Assembly: GCA_029246685.1 (NCBI GenBank)
Contig: JAQWMR010000004.1
Location: forward strand, 20,841 to 84,840
Origin: Acidimicrobiales bacterium
Lineage (GTDB): Bacteria; Actinomycetota; Acidimicrobiia; Acidimicrobiales; Aldehydirespiratoraceae
Length of the DNA stretch: 64,000 bases
Direction of reading: 5' to 3'
Notes under the pieces: generated by a model
The model's input: only the letters and a program-made list of their open reading frames with translations
Told to the model about the DNA's origin: nothing
Databases searched by the model: none
Shown here: one piece after another, positions 45,700-55,627 of the stretch
How the letters are laid out: each line of letters starts with the position of its first letter
Numbering within the stretch: the first letter of the stretch is position 1
Made by a program: the position numbers and the translations under genes

Positions 45700-48003
45700 T
45701 CAGCGAGCTGCGCTGCGGGCCTTGATGATGTTGAGGGCGCTGCCGGCCTTGAACCACTCGATCTGATCGTTGGAGAACGTGTGGTTCGTGAGGAACGAGA
45801 TCGTCTCGCCGGACGGCTTCGTGACCGCGACGGTGACCTGCTCACCTGGTGTCAGATCGGCGAGGCCTCGCACGGCGATGCGGTCGTCCTCGTCCACCCG
45901 GTCGTAGTCCGCCGGATCGGCGAAGGTCAGCGGCACCATGCCCTGCTTCTTCAGGTTCGTCTCGTGGATACGGGCGAACGAGCGGGCGATCGCCACGACG
46001 CCGTTGCGGAACCGGGGTTCCATGGCGGCGTGCTCGCGAGATGAGCCTTCGCCCATGTTCTCGTCGCCGATCACGACCCATTCCACGCCGGCCTCGTGGT
46101 AGTCCTTGGCCAGCTCGGGGAAGAGCTTGATCGACCCGTCGACGCAGCTCTTGCCGTAGCCAACCTCGTACTCCGAGCCGTCGGCCTGGCGGAATGCGTT
46201 GACCGCGCCGAGGTAGAGGTTGCCGGAGATGTTCTCCAGGTGGCCGCGGTACTTGAGCCACGGCCCGGCCATCGAGATGTGGTCGGTGGTGAACTTGCCC
46301 TGGGCCTTGACGAGCACGGGGAGGTCCTCGTAGTCGTTGCCGTCCCACGCCGTGAACGCGTTGAGCAGCTGGAGGCGGTCGGACGTGGGGGAGACCCGCA
46401 CGTCGATGTCGGAGCCGTCGGCCGGGGGAGCGACGAACGTGTTCTCGCCGGGATCGAAGCCGGCCTCGGGCAGTTCCAGGCCGATCGGCGTTGAGAGCGA
46501 GACCTCCTCGCCGGCGTCGTTCGTGATCGTGCCGTTGATCGGGTCGAAGTCGAGCGTGCCGGCGAGCGCGAGCGCGATCACGGTCTCGGGTGATGTCACG
46601 AAGGCGAGCGTTTCTGCGTCGCCGTCGTTGCGCTTCGGGAAGTTGCGGTTGTACGAGGTGACAATCACGTTCGGGGTGCCGGGTGTGTGTCCGGCCTCCT
46701 CAGACCGGTCCCACTGACCGATGCACGGGCCGCAGGCATTGGCCAGCACGGTCGCGCCGAGCGCCTCGAAGTCCTGAAGGAGGCCGTCGCGAACGATTGT
46801 GGCTCGGACTTGCTCAGAGCCCGGAGTGACCAACAGGCGACTCTTGGCCTTCAGGCCCTTCGCCGCGGCCTCGCGGGCGATCGACGCGGCGCGGGTGATG
46901 TCCTCGTAGCTCGAGTTGGTGCACGAGCCGATGAGGGCGGCGCTGACCTCGAGCGGCCAGCCCTTCTCCTCGGCTTCGGCACCGAGCGCGGCGACCTCGC
47001 GGGCGAGGTCGGGCGTGTGAGGGCCGTTGATGTGGGGCGTGAGCGTGTCGAGGTCGATCTCGATGACCTGGTCGTAGAATTCGCTCGGATTGGCGAGCAC
47101 CTCATCGTCGGCCCGCAGGTGATGGGCGACCGCGTTGGCGTCGTTGGCGACGGCTTCGCGGCCTGTGCTCTTGAGGTAGCGGGCGACGGCGTCGTCGTAG
47201 GCGAACACCGAGGTAGTGGCGCCGATCTCGGCGCCCATATTGCAGATGGTGGCCTTGCCGGTGCAGCTGAGGCTCTCGGCGCCCGGCCCGAAGTACTCGA
47301 CGATCGCGCCGGTGCCGCCCTTCACGGTGAGGATCTCGGCGACCTTCAGGATGACGTCCTTCGGAGCCGTCCACCCGCTCAGCGAGCCGGTGAGCTTGAC
47401 GCCGATGAGCTTCGGCCACTTCACGTTCCACGGGAAGCCGGTCATGACATCGACGGCGTCAGCGCCACCAACGCCGACCGCTACCATGCCGATGCCGCCG
47501 CCGTTGGGCGTGTGGGAGTCGGTGCCGATGATCATGGCGCCGGGGAAGGCGTACTGCTCGAGCACGACCTGATGGATGATGCCCGAGCCCGGCTTCCAGA
47601 AGCCGCCGCCATACCGGGCCGAGACGGACTCGAGGAAGTCGTAGACCTCTTCGTTCGTGTTCACCGCGGTGAGAAGATCCTTCTTGCCGTCCTCGCGGGC
47701 CTGGATCAGGTGATCGCAGTGGGTCGTGGTGGGGACCTGGACCTCATCGAGGCCGGCCGTCATGAACTGGAGCCACGCCATCTGGGCGGTGGCGTCCTGC
47801 ATCGCGACGCGGTCGGGACGGAGGTCGACGTAGGACTCGCCTCGCTCCAAATCCTGGTCCGGAGTGTCGAGATGGTTGATCAGAATCTTCTCGGCGAGGG
47901 TCAACGAACGGCCGAAACGCTCACGGGCGGCGCCGATGCGCTCGTCCAGCGTGGCGTAGACGCCGTTGATGAGTTCGATGGGTGTACTTGCTGCGACTGC
48001 CAT
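45700..48003 (-). CDS. acnA: Aconitate hydratase A
   Basis: From the ATG at 48003 the protein has 767 residues. The [4Fe-4S] ligands are seen in [10 protein letters not shown] and ACGPCIGQW, and substrate-binding segments include [10 protein letters not shown] and [10 protein letters not shown]. It converts citrate to isocitrate through cis-aconitate. The size fits the mitochondrial-like form. TACAGT is 7 nt before the start on the minus strand, indicating a leaderless mRNA whose -10 sits inside a palindrome. A divergent GntR gene starts 48 nt away. Confidence 0.95.
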   Translation of the reverse strand: MAVAASTPIELINGVYATLDERIGAARERFGRSLTLAEKILINHLDTPDQDLERGESYVDLRPDRVAMQDATAQMAWLQFMTAGLDEVQVPTTTHCDHLIQAREDGKKDLLTAVNTNEEVYDFLESVSARYGGGFWKPGSGIIHQVVLEQYAFPGAMIIGTDSHTPNGGGIGMVAVGVGGADAVDVMTGFPWNVKWPKLIGVKLTGSLSGWTAPKDVILKVAEILTVKGGTGAIVEYFGPGAESLSCTGKATICNMGAEIGATTSVFAYDDAVARYLKSTGREAVANDANAVAHHLRADDEVLANPSEFYDQVIEIDLDTLTPHINGPHTPDLAREVAALGAEAEEKGWPLEVSAALIGSCTNSSYEDITRAASIAREAAAKGLKAKSRLLVTPGSEQVRATIVRDGLLQDFEALGATVLANACGPCIGQWDRSEEAGHTPGTPNVIVTSYNRNFPKRNDGDAETLAFVTSPETVIALALAGTLDFDPINGTITNDAGEEVSLSTPIGLELPEAGFDPGENTFVAPPADGSDIDVRVSPTSDRLQLLNAFTAWDGNDYEDLPVLVKAQGKFTTDHISMAGPWLKYRGHLENISGNLYLGAVNAFRQADGSEYEVGYGKSCVDGSIKLFPELAKDYHEAGVEWVVIGDENMGEGSSREHAAMEPRFRNGVVAIARSFARIHETNLKKQGMVPLTFADPADYDRVDEDDRIAVRGLADLTPGEQVTVAVTKPSGETISFLTNHTFSNDQIEWFKAGSALNIIKARSAAR

Positions 48004-48046
48004 ACTCGATACTGTATCGTGTAGACAAGACAAGTACAAGACAAGT
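48004..48046. promoter_or_regulatory. acn-gntR intergenic control region
   Basis: CGATAC-T-GTATCG (48007-48019) is a perfect palindrome overlapping the acn -10. With TAC/GTA added on each side across one mismatch it reaches 21 bp. Beside it ACAAGACAAGT is repeated exactly in tandem (48025-48035 and 48036-48046), close to the GntR start. Both elements look like regulator sites. Confidence 0.6.
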
Positions 48047-48050
48047 AACC

Positions 48051-48782
48051 ATGCGCATACCTCGCTACCAACTGATCGCCGACGAACTCCGGGACCGCAT
48101 CGCCGGTGGTGGCTACACGGCGGGCCGCCTGCTCCCGTCCGAGGCGAACCTCTCGGAGGAATTCGAGGTCAGCCGGGTGACGGTTCGGCGAGCGCTCGAG
48201 CAGCTGCGCGACAGCGGCCTCATCGATTCCCGCCAGGGACTCGGCTGGTTCGTCGCCGGCGACCCCGTCCGTCAGCCCGTCGCCGAACTCGACACGGTCG
48301 AACAGCAACTCTCCGCCGCGGGCGCCGTCTCCACCCGGCGCATCCTCGATTTCGCCTTCATCGACGCACCACCACGCGTGGGTGGGCTCCTCGGCGAGGA
48401 CCGCGTCCTCGAAGTTCGACGCGTGAATCTCGCCGACGGCGAACCCTTCGCCCGGGTGACGGTCTGGTGCCCTGAAGGGCTCGGCTCGCGGATCTCCCGA
48501 CGCGATGTGGAAGCGCGCCCCTTCTACGAGATCCTCGGCGTCCGGGTCCGCGGCGCCGAACAGACAATCGGCGCGGGTGCCGCCTCGGAGGCCGACGCCG
48601 AGCTGCTCGACGTGCCGGTCGGCTCGCCGGTCCTCGTCTGTGAACGCATCACCCGCAGCCAGGACGGCGACGTCGTCCTCGTCAGCGAGCACGTCTATCC
48701 CGGCCATCTGACCGTCTTCAGCGTGGACCTCCCCAGCGTCGGCACCGGCGAGTCGCCCGCTGGCTTGAGATTGGTCGACTGA
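48051..48782 (+). CDS. GntR-family regulator with UTRA domain, divergent from aconitase
   Basis: A 243-residue HutC-type regulator: a winged-helix domain with [25 protein letters not shown] near residues 25-50, followed by a UTRA domain. It is the second UTRA regulator beside a TCA-related gene in this window. Its start at 48051 is chosen because an earlier in-frame codon lies inside the opposite promoter. It probably controls acn and itself through the sites between them. In corynebacteria acn is also regulated by an adjacent regulator (AcnR, a TetR), so this would be an analogous but unrelated arrangement. Confidence 0.85.
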   Translation: MRIPRYQLIADELRDRIAGGGYTAGRLLPSEANLSEEFEVSRVTVRRALEQLRDSGLIDSRQGLGWFVAGDPVRQPVAELDTVEQQLSAAGAVSTRRILDFAFIDAPPRVGGLLGEDRVLEVRRVNLADGEPFARVTVWCPEGLGSRISRRDVEARPFYEILGVRVRGAEQTIGAGAASEADAELLDVPVGSPVLVCERITRSQDGDVVLVSEHVYPGHLTVFSVDLPSVGTGESPAGLRLVD

Positions 48783-48799
48783 CTGCCGACGGGGAGTGC

Positions 48800-49324
48800 G
48801 TGAGCCGTTTCGCGGCGTCGTTCGCCCTGCCCGTCCTCCTCATCTCCCTGCTCGCGTCCTCGTGCGGCCGGTCGACGACGCTCGGGCCCGTGGAGGCCGT
48901 CGAAGTGATGGTGCTCGACGGCATCGATCGCGGCCGCGCCGTCTGCATCGTGGATGCGCTGGACGATGATCTCGATCTCGCCAAGGTGTCCGGACTCGAA
49001 GTGGACCTCGACGACGAACGGCAGTTGCTCGCCGCCACCTCGGCGCAGTGCGCTCCGGCGCTCGCGCTCAACGGCACAATTCACTTCGGCGAGTCGCCGA
49101 TGAACGAGGCGGCGATCGCCGCAGAGATCCTGGGCGCGAGCGCCACCATCGAGGACCGCATCGGTGCACTCGTGGACGAGGGTCTCGACTTCTCGGTGGG
49201 TCAGTGCCTGGATCGGCAGCTCGCCCTCCTGCCGGCACCGCACGAGGCGCTGGACGACATCGTGCAGCGCAGCGAGCTCATCGTGACGTGCCGCATCGAT
49301 CTCGGGCTCGACCCGGCGGGCTGA
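48800..49324 (+). CDS. Putative lipoprotein of unknown function
   Basis: A 174-residue protein with a lipoprotein signal (hydrophobic stretch ending LLASSC, Cys22). The mature part is acidic, mostly helical and has four Cys (for example CIVDAL, QCAPAL, QCLDRQ, VTCRID). It starts with GTG 18 nt after the GntR stop. No known family is recognised. The even Cys number suggests disulfides outside the membrane. Confidence 0.65.
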   Translation: MSRFAASFALPVLLISLLASSCGRSTTLGPVEAVEVMVLDGIDRGRAVCIVDALDDDLDLAKVSGLEVDLDDERQLLAATSAQCAPALALNGTIHFGESPMNEAAIAAEILGASATIEDRIGALVDEGLDFSVGQCLDRQLALLPAPHEALDDIVQRSELIVTCRIDLGLDPAG

Positions 49325-49348
49325 ACCCCGGTTTGACCGTCCGGCGAA

Positions 49349-50224
49349 TCAGCGGAACTTGCTGATGACCTCGTCGGCGTACCACTGCATTGCGCCGATC
49401 TTCTCGTCCAGCGTCTGCGGATCCGGCCCCGGCTGGTAGGCGTCACGAAAGCCCACGATGACGTCGGTGACCCCGGCCGCCTCGAGCCGCTCGATGCCGT
49501 CCGGGGTGTAGGCATTGATGCTGATCGCGTGGACCTCGAACGGCTCATCTGCCCGGCCCGCGGTGGCCCGGTGCTTGTTGACGGTCTCCATCATGCGGGC
49601 GAGCTCCTCGGCGTCGCCGCCAGCATGCATCCAACCGTCGCCGAGCCGGCCGGCGCGCTCGAGCGCCATCGCCGAGTGGCCGCCGACGAGAATCGGCACC
49701 TTCTGGTCGGGGACCGGGCAGAGCTTGCAGGCTGGGAACTCGTAGAACTCGCCGTTGTAACCGAAGAACTCGCCTCCTTGCAGACCGTTGATGACCTCGA
49801 TGCACTCGTTCATGCGGGCGCCGCGGCGTTCCCACGGCACCTGGGTGATCGCGTAATCCTCACGCCATGGGCTCGTGCCCACCCCGAAGCCGAACCGGCC
49901 CCCGGTGATCACACCGACCGATGTGACCTGCTTCGCCATGACGACAGGATTTCGGATCGGAAGCTTGACCACGAAAGTGGTGAAACGCATGCGTTCCGTC
50001 ACGGCTGCCAACGCCGGGATCAGCGAGAACGGCTCGATGAACGGCTTGCCGTCCAGGAACTCTCGACTGCCGTCCGCGTTGTACGGGTACTGGCTGTCGC
50101 CTTCTTCTGGATAGCAGATCGAATCCGGCACGACGAAGGAGTCGTAGCCCGCCTCCTCGGCAGCCTGCACAAGGGGGGAGTACATCGTCGGCTCGATCAT
50201 CGACTCGGCAAGGGAGAAGCGCAT
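49349..50224 (-). CDS. Luciferase-like F420-dependent oxidoreductase
   Basis: From the ATG at 50224 the protein is 291 residues of the luciferase-like monooxygenase family. GGRFGFGVGTSPWREDY is the typical cofactor-binding segment and VPILVGGHSAMALERAGRLGDGW follows. Actinobacterial members mostly use coenzyme F420 to oxidise or reduce small substrates. Substrate unknown. It is divergent from the small gene at 50292. Confidence 0.85.
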   Translation of the reverse strand: MRFSLAESMIEPTMYSPLVQAAEEAGYDSFVVPDSICYPEEGDSQYPYNADGSREFLDGKPFIEPFSLIPALAAVTERMRFTTFVVKLPIRNPVVMAKQVTSVGVITGGRFGFGVGTSPWREDYAITQVPWERRGARMNECIEVINGLQGGEFFGYNGEFYEFPACKLCPVPDQKVPILVGGHSAMALERAGRLGDGWMHAGGDAEELARMMETVNKHRATAGRADEPFEVHAISINAYTPDGIERLEAAGVTDVIVGFRDAYQPGPDPQTLDEKIGAMQWYADEVISKFR

Positions 50225-50291
50225 GCTCGTTGTTCTAGTCGAACCGCCATGCGGGCAACGAGAGCAGCTACGTTGCTCCACAGGAGGGGCG

Positions 50292-50540
50292 TTGTCCGAA
50301 CCGGCGTCCGCTGAGGCGGTAATTGAACTGGCGATGGCGGCGTTCGACGCCATGCCCCTGCACGCCGCGGTGCTGGATGGCTTTAGCAGCCGGCGCACAT
50401 TCGTCTACAACTGCGACAGCCCGGATGAAGCGCGACTCTTCCGCATGACGGTCGGCGCGCTTCGCCACGCCGGTCAGCGATTCGCGGTGGTGGTGCACAA
50501 CAACGTCACACCACGGGCGCAGCTCGACCCTTCCGGCTAG
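50292..50540 (+). CDS. Small hypothetical protein (TTG start)
   Basis: An 82-residue acidic protein. The TTG start is chosen because AGGAGGGG lies at 50282-50289 with good spacing; an in-frame ATG at 50223 would overlap the divergent oxidoreductase start. The middle part (SSRRTFVYNCDSPDEARLF) is polar with one Cys and the end has FAVVVHNN. No family is recognised. Confidence 0.55.
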   Translation: MSEPASAEAVIELAMAAFDAMPLHAAVLDGFSSRRTFVYNCDSPDEARLFRMTVGALRHAGQRFAVVVHNNVTPRAQLDPSG

Positions 50541-50551
50541 CGCGTCCCCGG

Positions 50552-51505
50552 CTAGAGCTCTGGCCAGCGGCGAGCGCGGCGCTTCGCCGAGCGACTCATG
50601 TCGCCGAGCGCCCAGGACCGCCGCCAATCGCCGGACTCCGGCCCCGTGAGGCCCGGGCTCTCTCCGGCGTGGGCACGTAGCCGCGCCTGGTACCAGTCGT
50701 TGGCCGCCTCGTCGGCCAGCGCCGCAACCTCGCCCTCGAGGCGCGCCGCGAACCGGGCGGCGTTCTCGTCCTCACGGGGGGTGAGCGGACGGCCGAACGT
50801 GACCGATGTCGTCGACGGCTGTGGTAGTGATTTGCCCTTGCGCAGGATGCGTCCGGTGCCCCGAAGATGGATCGGGACGACCGGACGGCCGGTCTTGGCG
50901 GCGAGGTATGCCGCGCCGCCGCGGAACGGCTGACCCCAGCCGTCAGGGCTGCGTCCGCCCTCGGGGAACAGCAGCAAGGACCAGCCCTCGCCCACGAGGT
51001 CGGCGGCCTGGTCGGCCGAGCGACGGCTCACCTTGCTGCGCTCGATCGGCACGGCGCCGATGACGAGCGAGGACAGCGCCGACGTCAGCTTCGTGCCGAA
51101 GAAGTAGTCGGCCGCGGCGCCGACGATCAGCTTGTGGCGCCAGGGCTCCGGAATCGAGGTGAGCAGCAGCGGGGTATCGACGTGGCTGTGGTGGTTCGCC
51201 ACGAAAATCGCGGGGCCGTGGAGGCTGTCGAGGCGGTCGGTCCCGCGGCGATCCGGAGCCGCGAGCGCGGAGACCACGAGGCGCATCGGTCCGTCGACGA
51301 TCGCGGCGCGGGCCATCCGAGCCGGGTACTTCCGAGCCCACGCCGTGTCGTAGTGCGCGCCCGTGGTCTTCTCGGTCGGGGCCGGGGCGAGGCCACGCGG
51401 CGTGGACGGTGCCCGATACGGAAACCCGAGCGCGCGGAACCGCTGCACCGGCGAGAACTTCGCCGGGAGTCGCGGCAGCCCGAGCTGCTGGGTCAGCTTG
51501 TTCAC
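50552..51505 (-). CDS. 1-acyl-glycerol-3-phosphate acyltransferase-like (PlsC)
   Basis: A 317-residue PlsC-family acyltransferase with NHHSHVD (HX4D), FPEGGRSPDG and VPIHLRG. The first 80 residues are a basic N-terminal extension. It acylates a glycerophospholipid or related alcohol. Start is GTG at 51505. It is the last gene of an operon with the LarA-like protein and the reductase-HAD fusion, and this points to synthesis of an unusual lipid. Confidence 0.88.
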   Translation of the reverse strand: MNKLTQQLGLPRLPAKFSPVQRFRALGFPYRAPSTPRGLAPAPTEKTTGAHYDTAWARKYPARMARAAIVDGPMRLVVSALAAPDRRGTDRLDSLHGPAIFVANHHSHVDTPLLLTSIPEPWRHKLIVGAAADYFFGTKLTSALSSLVIGAVPIERSKVSRRSADQAADLVGEGWSLLLFPEGGRSPDGWGQPFRGGAAYLAAKTGRPVVPIHLRGTGRILRKGKSLPQPSTTSVTFGRPLTPREDENAARFAARLEGEVAALADEAANDWYQARLRAHAGESPGLTGPESGDWRRSWALGDMSRSAKRRARRWPEL

Positions 51506-51515
51506 GTCGCGGCCG

Positions 51516-53129
51516 TCACGTCACGTCCGCCATCAAGATGGGCGGGTTGTGGAGATGGGTGATCGACGGGCGGGGGCCGACCACGTCGCTCGCCAGTTCG
51601 AGGGCGTCCTGCATGGTGGACGCCGGCGTGAAGCCGAGACGGCGCACGGACTTCGGATCGCCGCCGACGATGATCACGCGGCCCAGATACTGCAGCGCAT
51701 GGGCGCCCCAGTACCACATGTAGAACGGGTGAACGCCGTGGTAGGCGTAGCTGTTGCGGTACAGATGGATGTACCACTCGTCCTCTGCGAACTGCTTCTC
51801 GTACTTCTTCTCGATCTCGATCGGGTCGGTGGTGTCGGTGAGTACCTGTTCGAAGAAATCGATGTAGCTCGGGTGGTGGACCGGGTGGAACTCCCACGGC
51901 GTCGGGTGGCTCATGATCAGCACGCCGCCCTCACGGACCAGCGGCTTGCCCCGGTACATGTTGAAGAAGTAGCCGAGCCCCAGACACATGACGAGGATCG
52001 GGTTCATCACCGAGTTCACGTTGTACGGACAGATGTAGGGCAGGCCGAACGTGAGCACGTCGGTCTGGCCCTCCACCGGCACGATGTGCTGCGCAAAGCA
52101 GTGCTCGAGCGTCGCCTCGTGGACGGCATCGACGTCGCCGGCCTGCACCGAGGTCAGCTCGTAGGGCGCCTTCCACCCCTGGAAGATCTTGCGACGGGCC
52201 GACGTAGGCATTGCGTCGAGCCCCTTCTTCATGCCGATGAACGTCGCCCGATCCTTGGCCGACCACTCCCATTCCCGCTTCTGCAGGACATGTAGTGGAC
52301 CGTCGTAGCCGAACGTGTTGTTGTTGATCGTGGTCTCGATCTGGAAGATGCGGGGACCGTGCGCCTTGATGACTTCGCCCTGGCGCCAGTTCGAGTGGTG
52401 CAGCTCGCTCTTGTGGCGATCCATGAAGCTCTTCGACTCGCGCATCGTCTTCACGTTGTGGTGATGACGGATGCCGGAGTAGCCGGACAGCCCGGTGGCA
52501 GTGGACTTCCAACCGCCGTCCATCGACACGATGTTGAGGTTCACGTAGATGAGCAGGTCGGACTCGGCGGCCCGCTTGTTCATGGTCACCTGCTCGTCGT
52601 GACGGGTGAGCCCGAGCTCGACCATCCCCTCGGGATCCTCGGCATCGTGGTTGTAGAGCGTGTCCTGCGGCGCGAACGCGTCGTAGATGCGGTCGCCGAG
52701 AGCGTGGCGCAGCTCCGCCTCGGTCATCCGACGATGAAGGGCGAGCGCGGCGATCAGGTGCACGTCATCGACGCCCGCGGCCGCGGCCATGTCGAGGACC
52801 TGCTCGATGATCCGCTGACGAATGTCGGGCTTGCGCATCGACGGCAGCGGCAACGACAGATCGTCGAACGCGATCGTCAGCTTCATGCCCGCCGTGAGGA
52901 GCGTGGGGAGCGGGTCGTCGTCGATGGGGTTGAGGAGCGCGTCGCGGATCGACTCGTCCGGATCCGGCAGGCCGGGCAGCGGCTCGGCCGGATAGATGAC
53001 CCGGCTGCGATCGGCCGGCAACTTCTCCAGCCGGAACTGCTCACCGTGATGGAACAGGATCGGCGGCGTCGACGAATCGACGTCGAGCACGAAGCCCGGC
53101 CGCGGAGCCTGTGTTCGAGGATCAGGCAC
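51516..53129 (-). CDS. LarA-like (DUF2088) protein
   Basis: A 537-residue protein of the nickel-pincer lactate racemase family. AFDDLSLPLP (88-97) is the family start motif, LHRRMTEAE contains H132, NHD is at 160-162 and GGWKS has K208, which in LarA binds the pincer cofactor. LarA needs LarB, LarC and LarE to make its cofactor, none of which is in the window. The protein is longer than LarA (about 425) and may catalyse racemisation or epimerisation of another 2-hydroxy acid. It overlaps the upstream gene by 8 nt. Confidence 0.75.
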   Translation of the reverse strand: MPDPRTQAPRPGFVLDVDSSTPPILFHHGEQFRLEKLPADRSRVIYPAEPLPGLPDPDESIRDALLNPIDDDPLPTLLTAGMKLTIAFDDLSLPLPSMRKPDIRQRIIEQVLDMAAAAGVDDVHLIAALALHRRMTEAELRHALGDRIYDAFAPQDTLYNHDAEDPEGMVELGLTRHDEQVTMNKRAAESDLLIYVNLNIVSMDGGWKSTATGLSGYSGIRHHHNVKTMRESKSFMDRHKSELHHSNWRQGEVIKAHGPRIFQIETTINNNTFGYDGPLHVLQKREWEWSAKDRATFIGMKKGLDAMPTSARRKIFQGWKAPYELTSVQAGDVDAVHEATLEHCFAQHIVPVEGQTDVLTFGLPYICPYNVNSVMNPILVMCLGLGYFFNMYRGKPLVREGGVLIMSHPTPWEFHPVHHPSYIDFFEQVLTDTTDPIEIEKKYEKQFAEDEWYIHLYRNSYAYHGVHPFYMWYWGAHALQYLGRVIIVGGDPKSVRRLGFTPASTMQDALELASDVVGPRPSITHLHNPPILMADVT

Positions 53130-55551
53130 GAGAACCCCTTCGGTTTCGTATCGGTCCGCGGTGGGTGCGGGGCCCGATCGGGATGACCCGATTCGGCGCG
53201 CCGGCGGACTTGGACCAGTGCTCGATCAGCCATCCGCGTTTGCGGGCGATCGAGGCGAGTTTTGTTTCGGCGTTGACCGCCACGGGGAAGCCGACGGCTT
53301 CGAGCATCGGGAGATCGGACGACGAGTCCGCGTAGGCGACGGACTCCCGAAGATCGATGTCGTGCTCGTCAGCGTAGTCGACGAGGGTCTGATAGCGAGC
53401 CTCGCCGGTCGGCGGCACGGCGGTGAGTCGGCCTGTGTAGACGCCATCGACCGAGCTCATCTCGGCGGCGACGATGTCGTCGAACAACGGCCGGAGCGGT
53501 TCGACGACCAGGTCGAGCGCGCCGGTGATGAGCAGCGTGCGGTGACCGAGCCGGCGGTGCTCGCGAACCCGGCGGATGCCGTCGGGGAACGACTTCGTGA
53601 TCAGCAGATCGCTCATCATCTCCAGCGCATCGCGATCGAGACGGTCGACGCCAGCGTTGTCGAAGCGCCGGTAGAAGTAGCGCAGGAAGTCCGACCGGTC
53701 CGCCCGGTCGAGCGACAGAAGGGTCGGCGCTTCGCGGATCGTCTTGGCGGTGAGCCGGATCCGGTCGGGCGTGTCGAGGCGGCGGGTCGCGAGCCACGCG
53801 TAGCTGGCGACGACGTTGCTCGCGATCAGGGTGTTCTCCAGATCGAACACGGCGAGCTGGCGATCCGCCGACAGGACGTTCTTGCGGATGCGATCGGCCC
53901 GGCTGACGCTCACCTTGCGGCCCGGCGCCATCTTCAGGCGGGCCTGCTTGACCGTGGACGGAAGCTGGACGTCGTTGATGTACGTCGGCCAGTCGATTGC
54001 CACGGGATCCATGGTGAACTCGGCTCGGTCTTCGTCGTCGAGCGATCCCCACAGCCGGTAGAGCCGGTCGAGTTGATAGATCGCTTCGCACTCCGCGTAG
54101 GCGCCGTAGAGCTCGACGTAGCCGCCGGCCCTTTCGAGCTGCTCCTTGCGTTCTTCGAGCTCGGCGCCGAGTTCGGCCTGCTTGCCGCGCAACGGGAGCG
54201 CGTCGAGGACGCGTTCTCCGGCGTCCAGCGCGCGACGAGCGCGCTTGAGCTGCTTCGAGACGCGGCCCCGACCAGGGAAGCTCCAGTCGGGGATCGAGAT
54301 CGGCTGGTTGTACTCGTCGTAGACGGGACGTTCGGTGAACCACGCCTGCACGAGATCCACGAGCTGGCCGTACCTCAGCGGGTTCGCTCCGCCTGATGCG
54401 ATCTGGACGACATCGGGCGCGTGGTTGCCCTGGTCATCGAACTCCGGACCGCGGGCGGCAACCGCAAGGATGGTTGCGACGACGAGGTCGACGGGGATGA
54501 CGTCGATCGTCCCCTCCGGCACGCCAGGGAACTCGACGAGGAGGCCGCGGGCGTAGGCAGCGATGACCGGCTCGGCCATGCGGAACCCGCGTATCCATCC
54601 GGGCACCGGCTCGGCGAGCGCGGACTCGATGATCGAGGGACGAACGATGCTGACCGGGACGTCGCCGCGCGTCTCGCCGAGCGCTCGCTCGCCGAGTGAC
54701 TTGGTGAAGGCGTAGGCATCCGGGAAGCCGAGCGAGCTGGCCCGGGCTCGTCCCGCTTCTGTCATCTGCTTGCTCACCCACCGCTGGCGCAGCTGCTCGA
54801 CCTTGTCGGCCAATGCCGGCGTGCCGGCCGCACCGAGCTGGCGGTGGGCCTCTTTGCGAAGGTCAGCGAGCTGGACTGGCGTGCGGCTGGTCTGTTCGTA
54901 GTCGACTCGGGCGCCGCGGGCATTGTCGACCTCGGCGCGCCAGTCCACCTCCACGAAGAATGGCGAGTCGTTCACGAGCTCTTCGGGCGCCTTGCCTCGG
55001 CGGCTGCCGGCGACATAACAGGTGGACACGGCGACGAGGTGAGCAGGTTCGCCGGGCGGTCGGCCGGTGCGAGTGGTCTCGGTCCGAACCTCTGCAGCTG
55101 TCCGCAACGCTTCGGCCACCCGGCTGGGGCCGAGGAGGTTCACCTCGACGGCGTCGTCCAGCGCTGAGTCGAAACTGACGGTCGCGGCCGAGTGAATCGC
55201 GATATCGCACGTGGCGAGAGCGGCCAGCCCGGCGTCGTCGAGGCCGAGTCCGTCGGTCCCCACGTCACCGGCGACGCTCGTCACCCGTCGGACACACATC
55301 TCGTCGAACGTCTCGGTGCTGTCGCCCGCCTCGATCGCCGCCTCGTGTGACGCGCGGAGCCGGTCGAACGCGTCGTTGCGAAGGATGTCGCGGTCGACGC
55401 GGTGTTGCGCGCCGCGGCGGCCGGGCCGGACGATCAGGACGAGTTCGCACTCGGGAGCGCAGCGGAGCAGGCGTTCGACCAATGCGGTGCCGAGGAAGCC
55501 GGTGGAGCCGGTGATGGCGATGCGCGTCTGATTCAGCTCCGCACGGATCAC
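53122..55551 (-). CDS. Fatty acyl reductase-like SDR fused to HAD-IB domain
   Basis: An 809-residue fusion. Residues 10-400 are a male-sterility/extended-SDR domain (TGSTGFLG, a YAFTKSLGE active site) of the type that reduces acyl-CoA. Residues 560-780 are a HAD-IB domain (FDLENTL at 569-575). In the HAD nucleophile motif the second Asp is Glu572, which may weaken or abolish phosphatase activity. Related fusions are found in mycobacteria and act in fatty alcohol or lipid synthesis. It heads the operon with the LarA-like and PlsC genes and faces a TetR gene. Confidence 0.85.
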   Translation of the reverse strand: MIRAELNQTRIAITGSTGFLGTALVERLLRCAPECELVLIVRPGRRGAQHRVDRDILRNDAFDRLRASHEAAIEAGDSTETFDEMCVRRVTSVAGDVGTDGLGLDDAGLAALATCDIAIHSAATVSFDSALDDAVEVNLLGPSRVAEALRTAAEVRTETTRTGRPPGEPAHLVAVSTCYVAGSRRGKAPEELVNDSPFFVEVDWRAEVDNARGARVDYEQTSRTPVQLADLRKEAHRQLGAAGTPALADKVEQLRQRWVSKQMTEAGRARASSLGFPDAYAFTKSLGERALGETRGDVPVSIVRPSIIESALAEPVPGWIRGFRMAEPVIAAYARGLLVEFPGVPEGTIDVIPVDLVVATILAVAARGPEFDDQGNHAPDVVQIASGGANPLRYGQLVDLVQAWFTERPVYDEYNQPISIPDWSFPGRGRVSKQLKRARRALDAGERVLDALPLRGKQAELGAELEERKEQLERAGGYVELYGAYAECEAIYQLDRLYRLWGSLDDEDRAEFTMDPVAIDWPTYINDVQLPSTVKQARLKMAPGRKVSVSRADRIRKNVLSADRQLAVFDLENTLIASNVVASYAWLATRRLDTPDRIRLTAKTIREAPTLLSLDRADRSDFLRYFYRRFDNAGVDRLDRDALEMMSDLLITKSFPDGIRRVREHRRLGHRTLLITGALDLVVEPLRPLFDDIVAAEMSSVDGVYTGRLTAVPPTGEARYQTLVDYADEHDIDLRESVAYADSSSDLPMLEAVGFPVAVNAETKLASIARKRGWLIEHWSKSAGAPNRVIPIGPRTHRGPIRNRRGSRA

Positions 55552-55587
55552 CGAGTACTCCTAGCCACGATCCTGTTCTAGCAAACC

Positions 55588-55620
55588 TCTCTACCAATTG
55601 GTAGAGACGGGTGGTAGAGA
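55588..55620. promoter_or_regulatory. TetR operator between the regulator and the reductase operon
   Basis: TCTCTACCAA followed by TTGGTAGAGA (55588-55607) is a perfect 20-bp palindrome. A further half site GGTAGAGA is at 55613-55620, 13 bp downstream of the same half. It lies 36 nt from the divergent reductase start and 20 nt from the TetR GTG, so the TetR protein probably represses both. Confidence 0.75.
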
Positions 55621-55627
55621 TGGACCT

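Noticed and set aside
48025..48046. CRISPR-like repeat
   Set aside because: Only two adjacent 11-bp copies without spacers; better explained as regulator sites. No CRISPR array or cas gene is seen in the window.
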